From Cheilinus undulatus (lineage: Eukaryota > Chordata > Actinopteri > Labriformes > Labridae), in the NCBI RefSeq assembly GCF_018320785.1, contig NC_054886.1, positions 31,541,732 to 31,605,731 on the forward strand: DNA of 64,000 nt, in the 5' to 3' direction. The position numbers were made by a program, and so were the translations under genes. The notes beneath the pieces were generated by a model, which worked only from the letters and a program-made list of their open reading frames with translations, made no database searches and had not been told where the DNA came from. Of this stretch, positions 13,501 through 26,548 are shown piece after piece. Each line of letters begins with the position of its first letter. Within the stretch, counting starts at the first letter, position 1.

Positions 13501-16500
13501 TCGTTCACAAAGAAGGAGCTGGAGAGCAGCTTTGTCTTTGACCTGAGGACCGAGGAGAGGATCTGGTACCTGGTGGCAGAGTCTGAGGAGGACATGAACC
13601 GCTGGGTGTCTTCCATCTGTCTGCTCTGTGGCTTCAACCCAACAGACGAAGGTGAGACCGGGTGAGAGAGCACCAAAATATTTCTCTCACCTTGCTTGTT
13701 TTGCATTCGAGTGTGTGGGTTGTTGCTGAATCAGTGTGAAAACTGGTGGGAGGAGAGGGAACATGCAGAAACCTTGGACAGAAGTTATGCAGTGAAATGT
13801 CCTCAGGACTGTTTGTCACAGACTCAGATTAAGGATGCAAAGGTTTTAACATTGGTATCAGGTCATATCGGCCCTGGTGACCAATGTGGTGTGGACAGGT
13901 TTTATTTATCTGTTTGTTCAGTCCATTTAATCAAATAAGAGATTTTTCTCTGGATGGAGGTAGTCAACTCTTTACGGAGGCCTTAAAGGGACATTGGCTG
14001 AAAAAAACAGAAACTTCCTTGTGTACACGCAAGTCTATCGGAGAGAGAAAATTTATCACAACATGAGTTTTTCCAAATATTGTACTTTGTCTTGTTCTGA
14101 GGCGTTTAAGTCATGTGTTATTCTGACTGACTGTTTTTTTCCTACAGTTCCAGACAGACAATCTGTGACTGGCTCATCCTCCACAGGTGGCACCACAAGC
14201 ATCACCATGGTAACAGGGTCAATTCCTCCCCCGTATGATCCAGTGAGGGTTCGAAACTCGCATCCTGAAGCCAACTCAGAAGACGACTACTTGTGGTTAT
14301 CACACTGCCAGAGTCATATCAGGTAAACATACACTTACACAGCACAATACATTTTTATTTATTGCCCTTGATAATTAATCCAGGGCCCTCCATATTCTAT
14401 ATTGCTTATCCCGTTGGGGGACGTAGGGGGCTAGAGCCTTTCCCGGCTGCCCTCAGATGAAAGGCAGGGTACCTCCTGGACTGGTCACCAGTCAATCACA
14501 GGGCTGATATATGGAGACAGACCAGCAGGCACGCTCACATTCACACCCACGGGCAATTTAGAGTCACCAGTTAACCTAACGAGCATGTCTTTGGTGGTGG
14601 GAGGAAGCCGGAGAACCCGGAGAGAACCCACGTATGCATGGGGAGAACATGCAAACTCCACACAGAAAGAGCGAGGCGTGAACTAGGAATCCTCACCACC
14701 GTGCAGCCCTGATCTAAAACCAGAAAATAACAAAATATTCTTGCTAACTTGAGGTGTATTTATAAATATTCATACTGGCCTGGAGGTGGCGCACCCCTTA
14801 CACATCTTCTGGCAACATTGTAAGATTATCCAAACATTCCCAATTCATATATTTTTCCATGATACTGGAACTTGCTTGCAAATTTTTATTCCTCATTAAC
14901 CCATTCCTTACCAAACACCTGTCTGAGTATATGTTTGAAGCATTTCCCTAATAACTGAATTCTTTTGAGTTGGCAAAAATACCCTTTGATTTACTCTTCC
15001 ATTTACTCAGTAAGTTAAAATATGTTTCTTTAAGTCTGTGACAACCAGGAAAAAGAAAACAAATCTTTATAAAACATATGACACAGTTTTAGTACCCAAA
15101 ATCTGACATTTTACTGAATTATTTGGAACATTGGACTTTAAATACTGTTTGTGGAGTATGGATGGTTTTTGCTTTTAAACCATAGAAGAGGAGAGTTACC
15201 AAAGTCCTTCATACTGAAGTATAAAGGACAGGAAGTCAATTTTATTTAAGCTTTAAAGTGTAGTATGGACCCACATTTATGATAAGAAAATCAACAATAT
15301 GTCAATAGTTGAAGTAAGCAGAATATTAAAAGAGAAAAACTGTTTTTGCCATGGGAAATTTGGCTCCCTTTTAAGTACAGAAGCACAAATTTAACTGTGG
15401 TCAGGTCTACAGAAAACCATCTGAAGCTAAATCAACTCTGCTCAGATTTACAGGTCCAGACCTGCTGAATCCCAAAATGAGGGATTAGAGCTTTATCCTT
15501 GTCTGGATCACACCCACAGGTTTCAAGGCTCAACTTCACAAACCCTCATAGAAATGTAGATTGAAAGACTTTTTTAAATGTTTTTTGATGATGTGTCCTC
15601 TCATTTTGAAAAAGATAAAGTTTTGTAAGAAGATGCAGCAGGCAGAGATCTGCAAATAACTCCTATGGGTTTACAAAAAGAGAGCTATTTTAAACTGATG
15701 ACCAAAAATCTCCCATCATACTTTTGTTAACCTCTCTTTGAGCGTTCACCCATTCCACCTGAAATTCCGCATACAGGTAGAAGAGACCTGACTGATAAAA
15801 AGTGATTAAATTCTGGTCCATCACTCAAAGAGTGTGGTTTTTGGTGTGCCTATTGTGAACTTTGCAGGATTCGCCATGAAACAGGAAGTTGTCTATAACT
15901 CAACCATACATGCTTAAGTTTACCTGTAACCAAGCCTTGCTTTCTCAGCTCACTCAGACAAACAACAAGTGAAGCCAAGGACACACTGGAAGACTTTTTG
16001 CCGGATTTTACCCATGATTCCCAGATAGGCAAAGACTGCACCAGTCTGCACTAGTTGGGGATAGTCGGCATGGCTAGTTGGCACAAAAATGTGTTAGTGT
16101 GTGAGGGGAACAAACCCAACCCAACCTCAGTCGCAGTCAAACACGTTTGAATTTTTTTAATCTGGATGCAGTTGGGTAGTGTGATCTGATTACTGCCCCA
16201 ACAGCAAACACATGTTGCCAACAGCCAATGAAAAAGAGAGGAAATAGCGTCAGAAGGCCACAGGAAGTGGCGGGAATATAAAAGCAACAATGGCAAGTTG
16301 CCTATCCCATTAAGGGTTGCTGGGGGCTGGAGTCTAACCCAGCTGTCATTGGGCGAGAGGCGGGGTACACCCTGGACTGGTCACTAGTCAATTGCAGTCA
16401 ATTTGTACTAATTACTTTGTAAAGTTTTGAGATCTTGTTCTATGTTTCTTCTCAAATTTTTAACTTCAAGTTTGTTTCTTTGTTCATCCTTATGCATTAA

Positions 16501-19500
16501 AATGTGTTCAAAGGACTGAAGTTTTAAGTCTGAGATACGTGTTTGAATATCAGTATCAATAACAGTATCGGCTAAAATTAATCTGTAAATATCGTCACAT
16601 CAGATATTGGCAAAAAATCCAATATCTTGTTAATATTATGGTTTTCAGGTATGTGTGCTTTAGTGATAGGTCAGTTAGACTTGTATGACTTGTATGATAA
16701 AAGCCTTTCCCTGAACACATTCCTGTGGAAACAAAATCAGAGCCCCCACTTATGGCAAAAAAAGGAAATAAGGACTGTTTTCACTTTGAGGTTCAGTTGT
16801 TTGGTAGTCGATAAAACCCACATCAAATTAAGGCTTGGCTCTTGCACTTAAGGAAAAATCTGTAACTCTTTATTAAATCTTGTGTCCATGGTGGTACAGT
16901 GATGTTTGCTCCACTTACATATGCTGATTTATCTCACTAATTTTGGCTTGTGTGTCTCCAGACCTCCTCTAGGTTCCTCCATCTCTCTTGAAACCGACTA
17001 CAATGATAGCCTCCACCCTCCTGCCTCAGCCACCTCCTCCTCCTCTTCCTCTTCGTCCTCCCCTTCCCTCCCTTCCAATGGTATCATGCTCCCTTCTTCC
17101 TCCTGTTCCTCATCCGGGTCCAGGACAGCCCCTTGGAAAGCCTCAGGCCCTTTCAGCCAGTCTCTGGATAACAGCCTGACTCCTGACCAGAAAAGAGCGG
17201 AAAGACTTCGTTGTCATCCATCACCCCATCCCAGAAAACACTCCCTGGATATCCACCTGAGGCCTGTGGCGATACCTTTCTGTGATGATTTAACCATGCA
17301 TCCAAATACACACAGTGGTTACCAGATCCCTCGGTCAGCATCCACACCGCTGCCACGCCTCCCTCGCCGACCATCTTCTACCCCCAGTGTGGACTCCTTA
17401 ACGCAGGCGGAGCTCCATACCTCTACCCCGACTCCTCCTCCACGGCCGCCAAAGCCTCCAAGCATTGCAGCCCAGGTAGATAGCTCAGCTGCTGGAACGC
17501 TCCCTAGATCCATCACAGAGTCAGAGAGGAGGGACGGAAATGTTGACGGTGTCAGTATACCAGGACGTACTCAGACAGGTAAGAAGCTTCTGTTCTGTTT
17601 AGCTCTATTTTATAAACTTACAGTGCTACCTAAACATATGAAAGTTTGGACTACAGTAGACAGATTCCACCTTAAAGTCCCTCCAATGACCCAAGAAATG
17701 GTCTCCAATAAAATCCCCAATATAGCATTGTTAGGATTTTGTACGCTGTCATCGGTAAATCACAGTGTTTTTCCCCAAAAAGTGACTCAAAAGGGGTTTC
17801 CAAAATAGGCCCCATTGTTCCGTCCTTTGCAACAATGGCAAACATTGTTTCAGGCTACTATGGATTTTTTTTTTTTTTTGATGATGAACAGTTGTCCCCT
17901 TCCTACTTCCACATCTACGGTGCAGCTCAGAGGATGAAACGGGCTTGTGCTGTGTAGATAGAATGGTTTTTGAAGAGATTTGAGATGTTCAGAAATGCCT
18001 CTTTTACACCACTACTCATGAGCGAATACCCTGTGTTCGGGGCACGATTGAGTTCACATTTTCCCATGCCCAAGTATACATAAATCTTGCCCACAACTAC
18101 CTCTTCAGTCGGACAGGAGCATGGCCCCCCCCAGCAGGGCTGGGAAATTGGCATCTGCCTCGAGCCAAATGCAGGTACTTTTGAGCAGTGTCAGGTGAAT
18201 TTGCTTATTTTCCCGTATGTTTCCTCGTTCGGCTAAATGCTCGTTTAAATTTCATTCAGTCGACTAGACCAAAGAGGAAGACATACTTGGAAAACAGTCT
18301 AATTCCTCACAGGGTCACAGTGTCAGTGGGTTGAAGGTGAGCCTGATATGCTCTCTATAGCATGGCTAACATTAGCAGCTAGCTCCATCAGCCTTCGTTT
18401 TTCTCTTTGCAGATAAATATCATGGTTTGATAGGTGGCCTCTTTCACTTCAGTTGAGTAGTTATACGTGAGTGCAACCCTCATCAGCCCACTTTATTTCA
18501 GTCTACAACTTAAAAAACTGTCATACCGTGCTGTTCCCACAACATGTAAACCGCTAAGCTAGCTTTTCATATTTACATGCAGTGAAGTGCCAAAGCTCAG
18601 ACAGGAAGGCAGCAGCCATTAACTAAAGCTACAGTGGCCTCTGGTGGCAAGAGGTTCATCACAGCCCATGTTTATAAAAAAATACCAGTAATTAGTTTAC
18701 CCGACTCATTAAAGAGGGGGTATTATGCCTTTTTTCAAGGCTTTTACCATCTTTCTGACACCCACGTAGTAGCTTCACATGGTTTACAGTTCCAAAAACT
18801 CCTCACGCTGGCGTCCTGAAAAACCCCTTATTTTAACCTCTGTCTGAAACGCTTCGTTTTCGCTGCTGTCTCTTTAACACCCTCCTCTCCACAGACCTGC
18901 TTTCCCCTGATTGGCCGATTTTCCGCTCCCTTCAATGTGGCTAATGTCGTTATGCTAGTAGTTGAAAACTTTGAATGAATCGGTCCGACTGAGTAAAATA
19001 TGGTGAATTTTGATATACGTCCGTACGTGTTAGACCCAGAGACTGATCCTGATAGTTTGGAGAGAGAGGGGGGAGAAAACCAGCAGCAGCAAAGGATAGA
19101 GCAGGACGTATCTGTTTGGTAAGTGTTTAATTACTGTGTTGCTATGGCTAAAAGGCCTTGTGGGGGCGATCTGTTCCACTTTGCCGGCAGCACGGACGAA
19201 CCACGAAACTGTCAGGAGATCCTATTGTGATGACCTCATCAGTTTGCTCCATCAAAATCTCGTCTCAGGAGAATCTCAGAGAGATTTTCAACAAACCGTT
19301 TTCATCAGTTCACACGCTAATTCCAAGATTTCTGCCGCATACGTTTTTGTTTGAAAATGTAAAAGTATAATACCCCCTCTTTAATATTGTGCATGCTAAT
19401 TTGATGATCAAATTTAACTGTTTAACCACGTGCATCCCTAGTTTAAACCAATGTCTTGCTTGTCACAAGTCCAGGATAGTTCAACAAAGTCTGAATTTTG

Positions 19501-22500
19501 GTGTGAGAGTGCGGAAATCATTCGCAAAATATGAAATTCTAGCGAGTGTTCATAGAAATTTACAGTGCCCCCTGTAGGAAGCACCGCAAATGTTTGAATG
19601 GTCAAGTACAAGAAAAGCTGGTCAAAAAAATGGGGGTTGAAATGAGCATTAGTTTGGATCATTTATGCACCAACTCTCCTAGCCTTTAAGCCTTGATTTT
19701 CATATTAAACCTCAGTAAATACTGTTGCTGTTTAAATAGAGTGGCTGGTGGAAAATGTTTTTGGCTAGTGGATTTTTGGATCCACCACCACAGTGGGAGG
19801 TACGAAAAAGTTAAATACCAATCCTGTCAACTATGGTATGCTTCATTCCCACTTGCCAGCTTAAATGTACCCAGATCCAAGCCTGGGCCCTTGACAGGAA
19901 ACCACCCCTAATTCAACCTTTTTTCTTGTAAATTACAGATAACAAGATAATAGTAAATTTAATAAATAACTAGATGTTTTGCTAAGAAAAAAAAGTCAAA
20001 CTTTCAGTGGGAGAATCCCACATATAACGGGTTTAAACACATGTTATAAAGCAGTTAATGTCAAAAACTTGTTTTTCCAGCTCTCTTAAGGTAGCCATGA
20101 GATGTTAGCATTGACTGCTAGCTGCTGCTAACTTGTTTGCCAGTGCTCAACCAGGTCTGGGAGCTAAGTTGCCATCAGTTTTGCTCAATGGCTGTTCATA
20201 AATACCACTGGCCAAAATAATGTCCTCTAGTATCAGGAAAGTAAGAAAGCAGGAAACACAGAAAAGTCCAAAAAGTGCAACTTGCAGATAAAAATGACGC
20301 TTATGTAGGTTGGAGGGGAGTCTATCTATTAATGTGCAGCAAAATCTTATTAGGCTGACCAAATCCTGGGTCAGGTATCAGTCCAAATTACTTGTTTAGC
20401 CTTAAAGGAGGGGTTTGTTATGTCTGGAGAAAGACAAACTAGCTATTTAACTCTGCTTTGAGTCCCTGTGTTAATCAAACATAGGGATGGCCCACTAGGA
20501 AACTTTGGCTATGTAGTTTTTCTTCTGCTGGCCGGAATTTTCATGGTGAAATGTCGAACTATAGATTACAAATATACAGGAAAAAACAGAGTTAATTTGA
20601 ATATCCAGTTGGGTAGGATTTCCAAGACTTTTCTAAAGAGAAAGGTCCCTGCACTTTGAAAGAAATCCCTGCAGGAAACCGCGTCATTGCTATTAGCCTG
20701 CAGACGTCATCGATCAGAGATTCCTGCAGCCATAAAATGCTGTTATTGTGAAGGACTGGCAGGATTGCTGGTGGATTATTCTTACAGCTCAGACATTTTG
20801 TGCCGGGTTGCATCATCATTTGCTTGGCTTTAGTTTCAGTGAGGACAAGAACTTTGCTCCAGCAAATCTGCTTGGCTGCTCGCAGAAAGTTCTATGGTGA
20901 TCTTGCATGGTGGAGGCACAGCTGGTAAAGATGAAGTATTAGACATACTGTTAGGACAGAAGTTTGATTCTTTTGTGCATTTAATGGCCAAGTTTTGCTT
21001 CCCTGTGGAATTATGTGTAAACCAAAGGCTTAAAGTTGCAAAAATGCACGGTCGTTGAGCTGCATGTGATTTGTACCCAGTTATAGGGGTTTATGTTCTG
21101 CACATGCTCGTAGAATTACACAACAGTCAGGGAATAACTTCACCTTTAGTAAGAGAAGGTAGTTTGATGCTGTCCTCCTGTAATCTAAATGTGCAGCTAG
21201 AGCCAGTGTTTAGTTTTGGTATCAGGTTTTACGATGCCTAGTGTTAGTTCATGCAGGACAGAAATGTCAAACCTGCAATCAGCTGACTGCCAGCTGGTTG
21301 AATTATTGTCTCCCTTCTCTCACAGCCGATCACAGCTCATCCTCTCAACAAGGTGGCCCGTGTAAATGTTTAACCTATTCACCAACCCCTGCTGTAACCA
21401 GTACTGATCACCCTGCTTCACCGCCACCATCCTGGCCTCTTCCTCTCCAGCCTAAAGCGTTGTAACCTCACAGTGTGGCAGTTTATGATTACCTTGCTTC
21501 CTGTTGTAGTGTCCTGCCTCCTTGTGAGCGTCTGTATGCAGGGCTTCTAGAACTGTCTTACTGGAAACTCCAAGCATGCTGCTAGATTAACTCAGAAAGT
21601 ATCTTGTGATCAGAACCTCCACCGCCAAGTGTAGGATGGACGTAAGCTTTTCTAGTCATACGACTACTCAAAGTGCCTTTATACTGCAGGTCACACCTGC
21701 TCATTCACACCGATTCACTTACACATTCATTCACTGATGGTAGAGGTTGCCATGGAGAATTGGCCATCAGTATTAGCTAATCCCACTGGTGCATCCATAC
21801 CCATTAAGTGGGAGCAAAGTGGGGTTAATTGTTTTGCCCAAGGACACACCGACAAGTGACTGCAGGATCTGGGATCAAACCCACAACCTTCCAATTGTGA
21901 GACGACCAACTCTACCTACTGAGCCACAGGTTAAATACTGATGGTTGTTCTGACTGAACTTTTGAATTTTTGCACACCACATCATCTAAAGCAGTGTTAC
22001 TCAACCCTGCTCAACCAAAGAGCCAAATTGTTGAAAAATACCTTTGCAAGATCCACAATCTAAGTAGGGAAAAGTGGTGACAATGGTTTAAAGTGGCCAA
22101 AATGGTCAGAAAAAACAAGAAAACAGAAAAAAAAAAAAAGGCAAATTGCAAAAATAATTTGCAAGTTTTTTTCCCACTCTTATGCAGCTAACAAGGCAGC
22201 TGGGAAACAAACTGATTAACGTAGCTTGCAATTGATGATTTTCTTTGTTTTTTTTTAAGGTTATTTTGGGCATTTTTGTGCCTTTATTTGATAGAGGAGG
22301 ATAGTGAAAAGAGTCAGAAACACAGATGAGAGTGGGGCAGAGACGTGAGGTAAAGGGCCTCAGGCCGGATTCGAACCCAAGCCGTCCAAGTACATGGGGC
22401 ACGCTTTAACCACTCGGCCACCTGCGCCCCCGCAATTGATGATTTTTGAGGTCAGAGTTGACCTTCCTTCAGGTTTCCTGGGCGAAAAATGTTTCAAATG

Positions 22501-25500
22501 CAGACACAGAAGAGCCTCATATGGCTAAAGAGCCAGGCGCTAAGTATCACTGATCTCAAGACTTTGGAAGGTAGACTTTTCAACAGGCGAATTAAACCAA
22601 GTATGGTTAGCTAATCCATGCAACAGTCTTTAGTGAATAAGATGTCTGAATGGACAAACCTCCTCTTTGATAGACAGACTACCATCGTGAATTTAAGTTT
22701 ACAACTTTTGGGACTTCTGGGTAATAAACAGTCAAAGCTCCATGGCACTGCTGTTTTCAGGTTTATGCTAAGCTAAGCTAACCTCCTGGCTCCCACTATG
22801 CTTTATTTTCTCTTACGCTTACTGAGCTGAGGTTATTCTACTCACTGGTTTCTGCTCTGTGTTTCAGACTCCTTCTACATCCCTCGCTCCCTGTCTGACA
22901 GAGCCAGCATGTTTGAGTTCAGCGAGAGCTTCAACAACTACTTTGTAAGTTCAAACTTAAAACTAGATAAAACGCATTTGTTTTCTTATATTTAGTCTCG
23001 TTTTATCTCAGTAAACCTGTCTGTGTCTCAGTTTAATAAAGGTATGGTACCTCTGAGTAGTGTCTGCTCTGAAGACGATGATGTGGATGAAAACTACGTT
23101 CCCATGAGTGCTGCTACTACTGAGCCTCCTGTTGCACCAAGGTTAGTCCTATAAACGGGGCACGACTGCATGATTTACGCTGAGAATGAATCTTGTGCAC
23201 CTTGTTGTACGAGTGTGCAAATCTTTACAAGGAAAAGGCTCCACAGACTCCATGGTCAGAGCTCAGCTCTGCAGACATGCTGACCTGGCAGGTGCAGAGA
23301 CATTTTAATAAAATATAAGGGCATTTATTTTTCATTTAAACTATCAGCATGAGTTCTGAAAAAATCAATACATTGTTCTGAAAACAAACATTACAGTTAC
23401 TTTATTATTGAATGTCCCGATCATGTATGATTTTAAATAATCTACTTCTGTTCCTTCAGAGTGCTTCCTCCTCCCCCTTCTGACTCCTCCCACCAGCCCC
23501 AGGACAGCAACTATGTCCCCATGACCCCCCTCACGCCTTCGCTACTCGTTCATCCCACCCCTGCCACAGGTGACCAGGCATCCTTAGGGAGGCAGGTTCC
23601 CCCTCCCGCCCACATGGGCTTCCGTAACTCCCCCCTGACTCCCCTCGCTCCCCTCACCCCGCCGCTCCAGAGGAACGCCTTAAACAATATCAACGGAGGG
23701 GAGGCAGAGGCTGTGCCTCCTCCCATTCATCGCAACCTGAAGCCACAACGCAGAGGTGAGGATGGCTTTGTGAACTGTCTTCAATGCATGTATGATGTGC
23801 AGAATTGTCTGTTGCATTAACACATGTACAAATGCAGCTGTGTCCTCAGTAGAGGTAGTCTGACGTTGATGTATCTCTGCAGGAGTCTCTGTCAGTCAGC
23901 CTGCAGAGAGGACGGATGCTCAGACTGCTGGAGAGTCAAAAAACAAAACTAAAGGTATGAACTACACGTGTAAGTAAGAGCTGAAAGCTCTGGACACATC
24001 TCTCCTCCAGCAGTGTTAGTTTTACAGCTGTTTCATAGTTTTACTCACATTTCAGTCATTTCTAACCCTTAAAGTTATAGTCCATAAAGAGGGATTTCAT
24101 TTTTGTCCTTGCTTTTAGTCAAATCCTTTTTTTTTCTTTTTGCCTCATTCTGGTGCCAAACACACTCCGCAAAACCTAATGGCAGAGCAGCTACAGATTA
24201 GCTGTGTTTTGATGGAGGAAGACATGAGTTTCTAAGACCACTGCTTTAAACAATACCATTCTTGGAGCATGGATGGACTAACAGCTAGGTCAGTCCCTGT
24301 GTTTGCAGACGGCCCAGGTTCAAGTCCAGCCTGCTGCTCCTTTTCCTGTCTCTCCCAGGCTCTGTGTCTGGCCTTATCCACTGTCCTCCTCTATGATCAA
24401 AGCTGTAAAAAGCCAAAAAAAAAAAAAAATTGTTTAAAAACTTAAAAAATTCAAATTCTTAATATTTAACCACATTTTAAATCCTTAATGAGCAGATGAA
24501 ACCCCAGAGCTGACTCTTTTCCCTGATCTAATCATGAAACTATGTGAAGTCAGCAGAAAAAGGCAAAAAGAAGGTGCTGTGTCAGCATTTTGTCATGCAA
24601 TGACGTCTTCATTGTTGCTACAGGGCAGATAACCTTTTACATAAATTTCTAACCTTTTTATTAGTTCTATAATCTATTTCATACCTGATCTCTGACATCA
24701 CACAGCCCCATCCTCAACAGCTGGGCTAAATAAAAGCTGGGTTAAAGTTGGCCCTCCTCACATGAAGGTTAGCCTCTTCTTGAATCATGTAAATCCTGAA
24801 CAGATGGTCCGTTCCTACGTTTCCCTCTCCCGTTTTTTCTCCACATCACTGGAGGTGATTGATCCCAGCTGGCATGTGCCAAAACTGCCTGATTTCCAAT
24901 CCCAGCATGCTTTTAGCCTAAATTCCACAGCATAATGACCCGTGCTTCTGGACGAGTCTGCTTTGTTTGATTCTGTCCGACAGTTAAAACCACAACTCTT
25001 TCATTATGTCATGAAATATCTGCGATGTTGAGTAATTTTGTTCCTGAGATGGTTTGTTTTTCCCCTCTTTGGCGCTTGTTTCTCTCTCTTTGTCCTCCTT
25101 CCTGTCTCTCTCACTGTTAGTCGATTCTCGTCCCTTTAACCTGTTTTAGTTTTAATTATTTACCTGCTTCCACTTTGCTCAACAAGGCTGCAGCAGAGAG
25201 TCATGACAGCCCTGCACACATGCACATAGCTCCATATACAGAGCTGTATAGAAACATGCACATGAAACATTCATGGAGTTTATGGTGAGGTGGCTGACTC
25301 TGCATCACTCAGATGATTCCTGCTTCATTTAGGGGTTTGATTTTTCTGATATTCTGATTTTCAGATTTAAGAAACTTCATTGCTGTCCTTTTTGTTTCTT
25401 TAAGTTATAAAAAATCTCCCCCCTCTCTCTCTCTCTAACTCGCAGTGAAACCAGCTCCTCTGGATATCCCCGCAGTGCAGCAGGACTGGCAGGAAGTCCC

Positions 25501-26516
25501 GCCCCCTGTCCGCTCACCCGTCACTCGCACCTTCACCCGGGAGTAAGTGTGTGTTTGTGTGTGTTTAAGGAGCAGTGGCTTGATGTTTTGTTTGCTGCGT
25601 CAACAGAAAACCGCCTGATTGGTCAATATTTAATGTTACTACACACTCAGAAGGAGGGGTGTGAGCAGATGTGAGGTCACAGTGAGCTCTGCTGCACTCT
25701 GCTGCCTCCTTGTGGTGTTCAGGGAACACTGCAGGTAAAATAAGAATTAATAGAAACGATGTCCAGATCAAACATGAGCAATCACTGAGCCTCTTCTACA
25801 CATAGAAACACATCGTATGTGTGAACAGATACTGTTGGTATTAGTTTGACATCACAGTTTAAAATTAATAATAATCAGGAGTTAGAAGAAGGTAAAACCT
25901 CTCACATTTGGGCTGGATAAGGCCTGCCAGCCTTGGGTATGACACCTGTGAAGTAGAGGGTGTAAAAGCCTCTAGGTCAATTTTGGTTTGGTATTTTGAC
26001 TGTTAATGGTAAAAACATTACCTTTAGTGGGCATTTTATTTATTTATTTACTCCAATAGGATTTAAAAATGTTAATATCAGAACCTGTAATGGTTCCATT
26101 AAAGCTCTGTAGAGTTTTTTACACACTCAGGCTGTTGGTGACCAAAAATGTCCCATTAAAACCCATTAAAATTTTTGACTCCCCAGCCATTGCAGTAAAA
26201 TAAACACAAAAAAAAACAAAATAAACAAAAAAAAGCTTTCATTCTGGAGTTGTTGCTTCAAATTTGCAGTTTTTCCTGTTTGTGAGCAAATGTCAGCCAT
26301 TTTCCCATATTTGGCATGAAGGTAAATTGCCTGATTTTTTCTAGTTTCCTATAGAGGCACTATTGTAACATTTTATTTTAAAAAAAAAACTTCAAATTGA
26401 AAAAATAAATAATGCATAGAGGTCAAATTTGTTTCTCATTACCTACATATTCAAGGTGGCAAAAATCCCCCACTAGTAAATCCAAATTAAATGTTTTATA
26501 GAAAAATTATTACAAT

Positions 26517-26548
<32 letters not shown>

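Noticed and set aside
17153-17516. Minus-strand Gly-rich frames opposite gab1 exon 5
   Set aside because: Complement of the proline/serine-rich coding sequence. No independent support.
22245-22435. A tRNA gene, suggested by perfect A and B boxes
   Set aside because: No complete cloverleaf closes. The sequence continues into a SINE body shared with other copies in the window.
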